Positions 61,074 to 64,000 of a DNA stretch of 64,000 bases are shown piece after piece. The stretch's first letter is position 1. Each line of letters starts with the position of its first letter. The notes beneath the pieces were generated by a model. The model saw only the letters and a program-made list of their open reading frames with translations. It searched no databases and was not told the DNA's origin. Source of the stretch: Sporodiniella umbellata (Eukaryota > Mucoromycota > Mucoromycetes > Mucorales > Rhizopodaceae); contig JAIXMR010000009.1 of assembly GCA_025677835.1 (NCBI GenBank), forward strand, positions 186,001 through 250,000. Direction: 5' to 3'. The position numbers and the translations under genes are program-made.

Positions 61074-63043
61074 AAAGAAAGGAGTTTTGTAGACTAAACA
61101 GGGTTTTACAGAGGTACGACGGTCTATTTGGCTGATCGAAGGTTTGACATGCTTCCGGACGTTCTAAGTGAAAGAGTGTGTTCGTTAAGACACCATGTGG
61201 ACCGTTATGCGGTTTCGGTCATCTGGACGATGGACTCAACCTATAATGTGTTGGATACTTGGTTTGGGCGAAGTGTGATTCATTCGAGCTGTGAAATGGA
61301 ATACGAGCAAGCACAAGAGTTTCTGAACGGAGCACCGGTAGCCAGAGGTCTAAGTCCATCTCTCTGCCAAAAACTGAAACCCTCTGTGGAAAAATTGGCC
61401 AAAGTACTTCGTGTGCTTCGAGTAAAACGAATCCTTTTCCTTAAAATATTCCTTATTGATATACTCTAGGATCGACGTTTGAAAAAAGGTGCACTTGAAT
61501 TGGAAAGTTCGGAAGTCAAGTTCAAGATCACAGAGCAAGATGAAATTACAGATATTGATATCCTTTTATTACGATGATTAGGATTATTCTAACCTTTACT
61601 TATTATCCTTAACTCCTCTCTTTTTTTTTTTTTACTTTCCAAGGAGAGTATAGAAATTCATGGATTGGTAGCTGAGGCCATGATTTTGGCCAATGCTTCT
61701 GTAGGTAAAAGAATCTATGAAGGGTTTCAAGATGCAGCACTTCTCAGACAGCATCCACCACCGAGTTCAGAGAAATTCGAAAAACTTGTCAAGGCAGCCG
61801 AAAGCAAGGCAAGTAGAATACAGATTCTGTCTTGTGTTTTGATGTCGACTTAAAAGAGAACACATTAGGGATTTTCTGTGGATTTCTCATCCAATCGAGC
61901 ACTCAGTGAGTCGTTAGAAAGCATCTCCAAGGGATGTGGAGGGGATCCAGAGAGTGTGAAGCTATTAAAGACGATGGCCACGATGGCTATGAACGAAGCG
62001 GGTTATATTTCATCGGGACATTTCCCTGTAGACGAATACTTTCATTATGGTCTTGCATTACCGTTCTATACGCATTTTACGGCAAGTATGGATCCTAGCA
62101 AGACACGTATTAACCTTTTGCCTCAATCCAGTCCCCTATTCGTCGCTATGCCGACATTGTAGCCCATCGCCAGTTGCTGTTGTGTGTCCAGGATCCGACA
62201 GCCCGTGCAGAGAAAAACGAAAGAAGTGTGCTAGACAAAGACGGAGCGATCACTGAGATCTGTGAAAATCTGAACCGAAAGTCAAGAGAATCCAAGTTTG
62301 CTCAAAGGGATTCTACTGAACTCTTCCAGAGTCTTTACGTGTTGCAGAAAGTAAAAGGACAAGCTGTAGCCAGCGACCCTACTCAGTTTTTTTATTTGTT
62401 TATTAGATAGCTCACGGGGAGCCGCTGATTGAGAAAGGAATCATATCTGAAATCAGATCGAACGGATTCTATGTGTTTGTGCCCAGGTAAGATAGCCAAC
62501 AGTCAACAAGCAAAAAAAAGACTTATGGCTCTTATTGGAACAGACTGGGCATCAAAGGGCCTGTGTATCTTAAAGAAAAAGATGGATCTGCTTGTGTGCC
62601 TCTTTCGTTGATTTCAGGAAAGAGTCAAGGCAAGTCGAGAGTTTCCCCAACACGCTCTGTGACTAATACCGGTTTTAGATGAAGAAGCGATCCTTCCAAA
62701 CTGTCAGATTGAAGTACGCATGCCCACCTCAGTGTCCGTACGCTCTATCGATCTGCCCTATCCTATCGATTTTTGTCTGTTTGATCATGTTCGGGTGTCG
62801 CTCAAGTTACGTCGTTCGCACGCCCACCGACATTTAGTTTACATGACTTTAGTCGATACGGATAGCCACACCAGAACACAGCCCTTATCTACAGCCGAGA
62901 TGGCAAGCAGCATTCATCTTTCAGACTCACAAGAGCTCAAACCCACCTTGAAGAAAAAGAAGAAGAACGTCACGCATTCGATGTATGAGGTACTGGAAAG
63001 GTTTCGAAAGATCGCCATCACCCAAGTCACAACAGCCTCTGAC

Positions 63044-63049
<6 letters not shown>
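58907..63049 (+). CDS. DIS3L: DIS3-like exonuclease of the DIS3L (DIS3L1) type
   Basis: 1033 residues from 18 exons: 58907-58979, 59035-59150, 59206-59283, 59332-59769, 59861-60017, 60062-60151, 60206-60428, 60497-60689, 60764-60842, 60923-61037, 61112-61421, 61470-61557, 61636-61808, 61869-62081, 62132-62350, 62407-62486, 62544-62629, 62679-63049. Domain order: a PIN-like fold (about 50-200), cold-shock OB folds, the RNB nuclease ([13 protein letters not shown] near residue 475, [28 protein letters not shown]) and an S1 domain. Phrases such as [15 protein letters not shown] and [12 protein letters not shown] match the DIS3L1 branch, not Rrp44. The PIN keeps IPD but has lost the other acidic pattern, as in DIS3L1. 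It should be the 3'-5' nuclease of a cytoplasmic exosome. Intron 12 is AT-AC. Introns 13, 14 and 17 have GC donors. Confidence 0.93.
61558..61635 (+). other. U12-type (AT-AC) intron in DIS3L
   Basis: The 78-base intron starts ATATCCTT, has TCCTTAAC at 61606-61613 and ends AC at 61634-61635 after a T-run. Joining exactly here gives [11 protein letters not shown], aligned gap-free with the DIS3L family. No GT lies where the donor must be. Confidence 0.85.
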
Positions 63050-63080
<31 letters not shown>

Positions 63081-63121
63081 TTTTTCTTTCTTCTGGGCTA
63101 TTTAAAAAGCTTGGAGGGGGG

Positions 63122-63153
<32 letters not shown>

Positions 63154-63805
63154 ATTTTTTTTTTTACCTTTTCTTTCACCCCCCCCCCTAAAAAAGTAAG
63201 TAACTAGAAATTAGAGAAAGAGCAAAGAAAGTCAAAAAAAGGATGAAAAAAACACACATCAAAAATAGGAAGAGCCGTCGTAGAGACTTCATTACGATTT
63301 AAGATACTAATCGAATGTTGATCTATTGCCGAGTCATGTTTTTTATGAAAAACTGAAGACTTTTCTTTCCATCTCTAAAAAAAAAAAAAAAAAAACAAAC
63401 GTTTCGAGTTTTTTATTAACCCCTTCAATTTCTTGTAGTCGATGGATACTATTTTTTATTTATTTATTTTTTAGCTATGAATAATAAAGAAAGCTAAGCC
63501 ATCCTCCTTTTTTTTTTTTTTTATTTTTATTTTTGCGTGCCTATTTTTAGCCATGGGCCTGGATGACCTGCTGTCCAATTTGGGGACAAGAAACGTGACT
63601 GTCTCTCCAACCAATCAGGAATCCACGTGTGTTAGGGAAGGGATTGATTGGGAGAAAGCAAGCTATTAAAAAAAGAGAGAGAGAGAGAAAAAAAAAGATG
63701 AAAGAAAAGCAAGCGACAGAGTGCAAGAGAGACATTGATGAGGGAAATGATAAGGACTCTTTTTTTTTTTTTTTTTTTTTTCCTTTTTTTTTTTTCTTTT
63801 TTACT
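63050..63805. other. Spacer between DIS3L and the bHLH gene
   Basis: About 750 bases dominated by A- and T-runs of up to about 30. The 137-codon minus-strand frame at 63547-63960 overlaps the bHLH gene and is rich in poly-Lys. No gene called. Confidence 0.6.
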
Positions 63806-64000
63806 ATGGTTTTGAAACGAAAACGAACCGAGAGTAGTGAAGATGTGTTGATGTTAGGGCAGAGTTGTATGGAAAAGAGAGAGCAGGCACGCAAGGTCTC
63901 CCATAGTGCTATTGAGAAGCGAAGAAGGGAGCGAATGAATGAAAAGATAGTCCAGCTCAAGGCATTAGTTCCTCTATGCGCTGAACAAGAGAACCTGCAC
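63806..64000 (+). CDS. bHLH transcription factor, 3'-truncated by the window end
   Basis: 65 residues from the ATG at 63806 (MVLKRKRTESSEDV) to the window edge. The basic region SHSAIEKRRRERMNEKI has the H-E-R pattern that contacts E-box DNA, followed by helix 1, VQLKALVPL. The loop and second helix lie outside the window. The subfamily cannot be named. Confidence 0.88.
   Translation, partial: MVLKRKRTESSEDVLMLGQSCMEKREQARKVSHSAIEKRRRERMNEKIVQLKALVPLCAEQENLH

Noticed and set aside
61620..61645. AG acceptor at 61641-61642 instead of AC in the U12 intron
   Set aside because: It would remove residues that align with the family and leave the wrong phase with the AT donor.
61800..61815. GT donor four bases after the proposed GC donor (intron 13 of DIS3L)
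   Set aside because: It would shift the frame and break the match to the family after the intron. The same holds for the GT near 62086 and 62633.

Overview
The window is fungal nuclear DNA, most likely from Mucoromycota (Mucorales-like). The evidence is AT-rich spacers and introns with long poly-A/T runs, many short introns (mostly about 45-100 bases), and a gene set of fungal type: an LRR adenylate cyclase, a velvet factor, GATA factors, a Spp1-like COMPASS subunit, SYG1 and a kinesin-14. Coding regions were assembled by hand from exons that keep frame across splice sites and match family motifs. Exon coordinates are given per gene. No rRNA, convincing tRNA or CRISPR was seen.

Layout. 1-8.5 kb: 3' part of TRM44 (+), a secreted-stalk type I membrane protein (+), a Nudix/CCCH/W2 fusion (-) and a BTB protein (-). 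8.6-11.3 kb: a SPAK/OSR1-like kinase (-). After a 2.3 kb spacer come VMA6 (+) and a 1754-residue adenylate cyclase CYR1 (-). 21.6-22.4 kb: a GATA factor (-), then a 3.5 kb gene-poor spacer. 26-34 kb: THG1 (+), kinesin-14 (-), a Sec14-like protein (+), a Spp1-like PHD protein (-). 35.1-36.4 kb: a seven-exon membrane protein (-) whose exons are mostly too short to stand out. 37.5-40.1 kb: a decayed Tc1/mariner-type element with 464-base inverted ends, inside an 8.5 kb accessory region. 44.9-53.3 kb: a GATA-like zinc protein (+), two tandem START-like genes (-), a velvet factor (-), a CYSTM protein (+) and two unknown small genes. 53.6-64 kb: BFR2/AATF (+), SYG1/XPR1 (-), a DIS3L-type exosome nuclease (+) and the start of a bHLH factor (+).

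The gene set covers RNA metabolism (TRM44, THG1, BFR2, DIS3L, the Nudix/CCCH protein), signalling (CYR1, the kinase, BTB), transcription and chromatin (two GATA-type, velvet, Spp1, bHLH) and lipid or ion transport (Sec14, START, SYG1, VMA6). Apart from the tandem START pair there is no obvious functional clustering. Convergent neighbours lie as close as 55-85 bases between stops (VMA6/CYR1, THG1/kinesin, Sec14/Spp1, BFR2/SYG1).

Th most unusual signals are an AT-AC (U12-type) intron plus three GC-AG introns in the DIS3L gene, a DIS3L1-type exosome nuclease in a fungus, a Nudix domain that has lost a catalytic Glu and is fused to two CCCH fingers and an eIF5-type W2 domain, a SPAK-like kinase carrying four RFxV/L motifs in its own tail, and a transposon whose far end was replaced by a copy of the other end.
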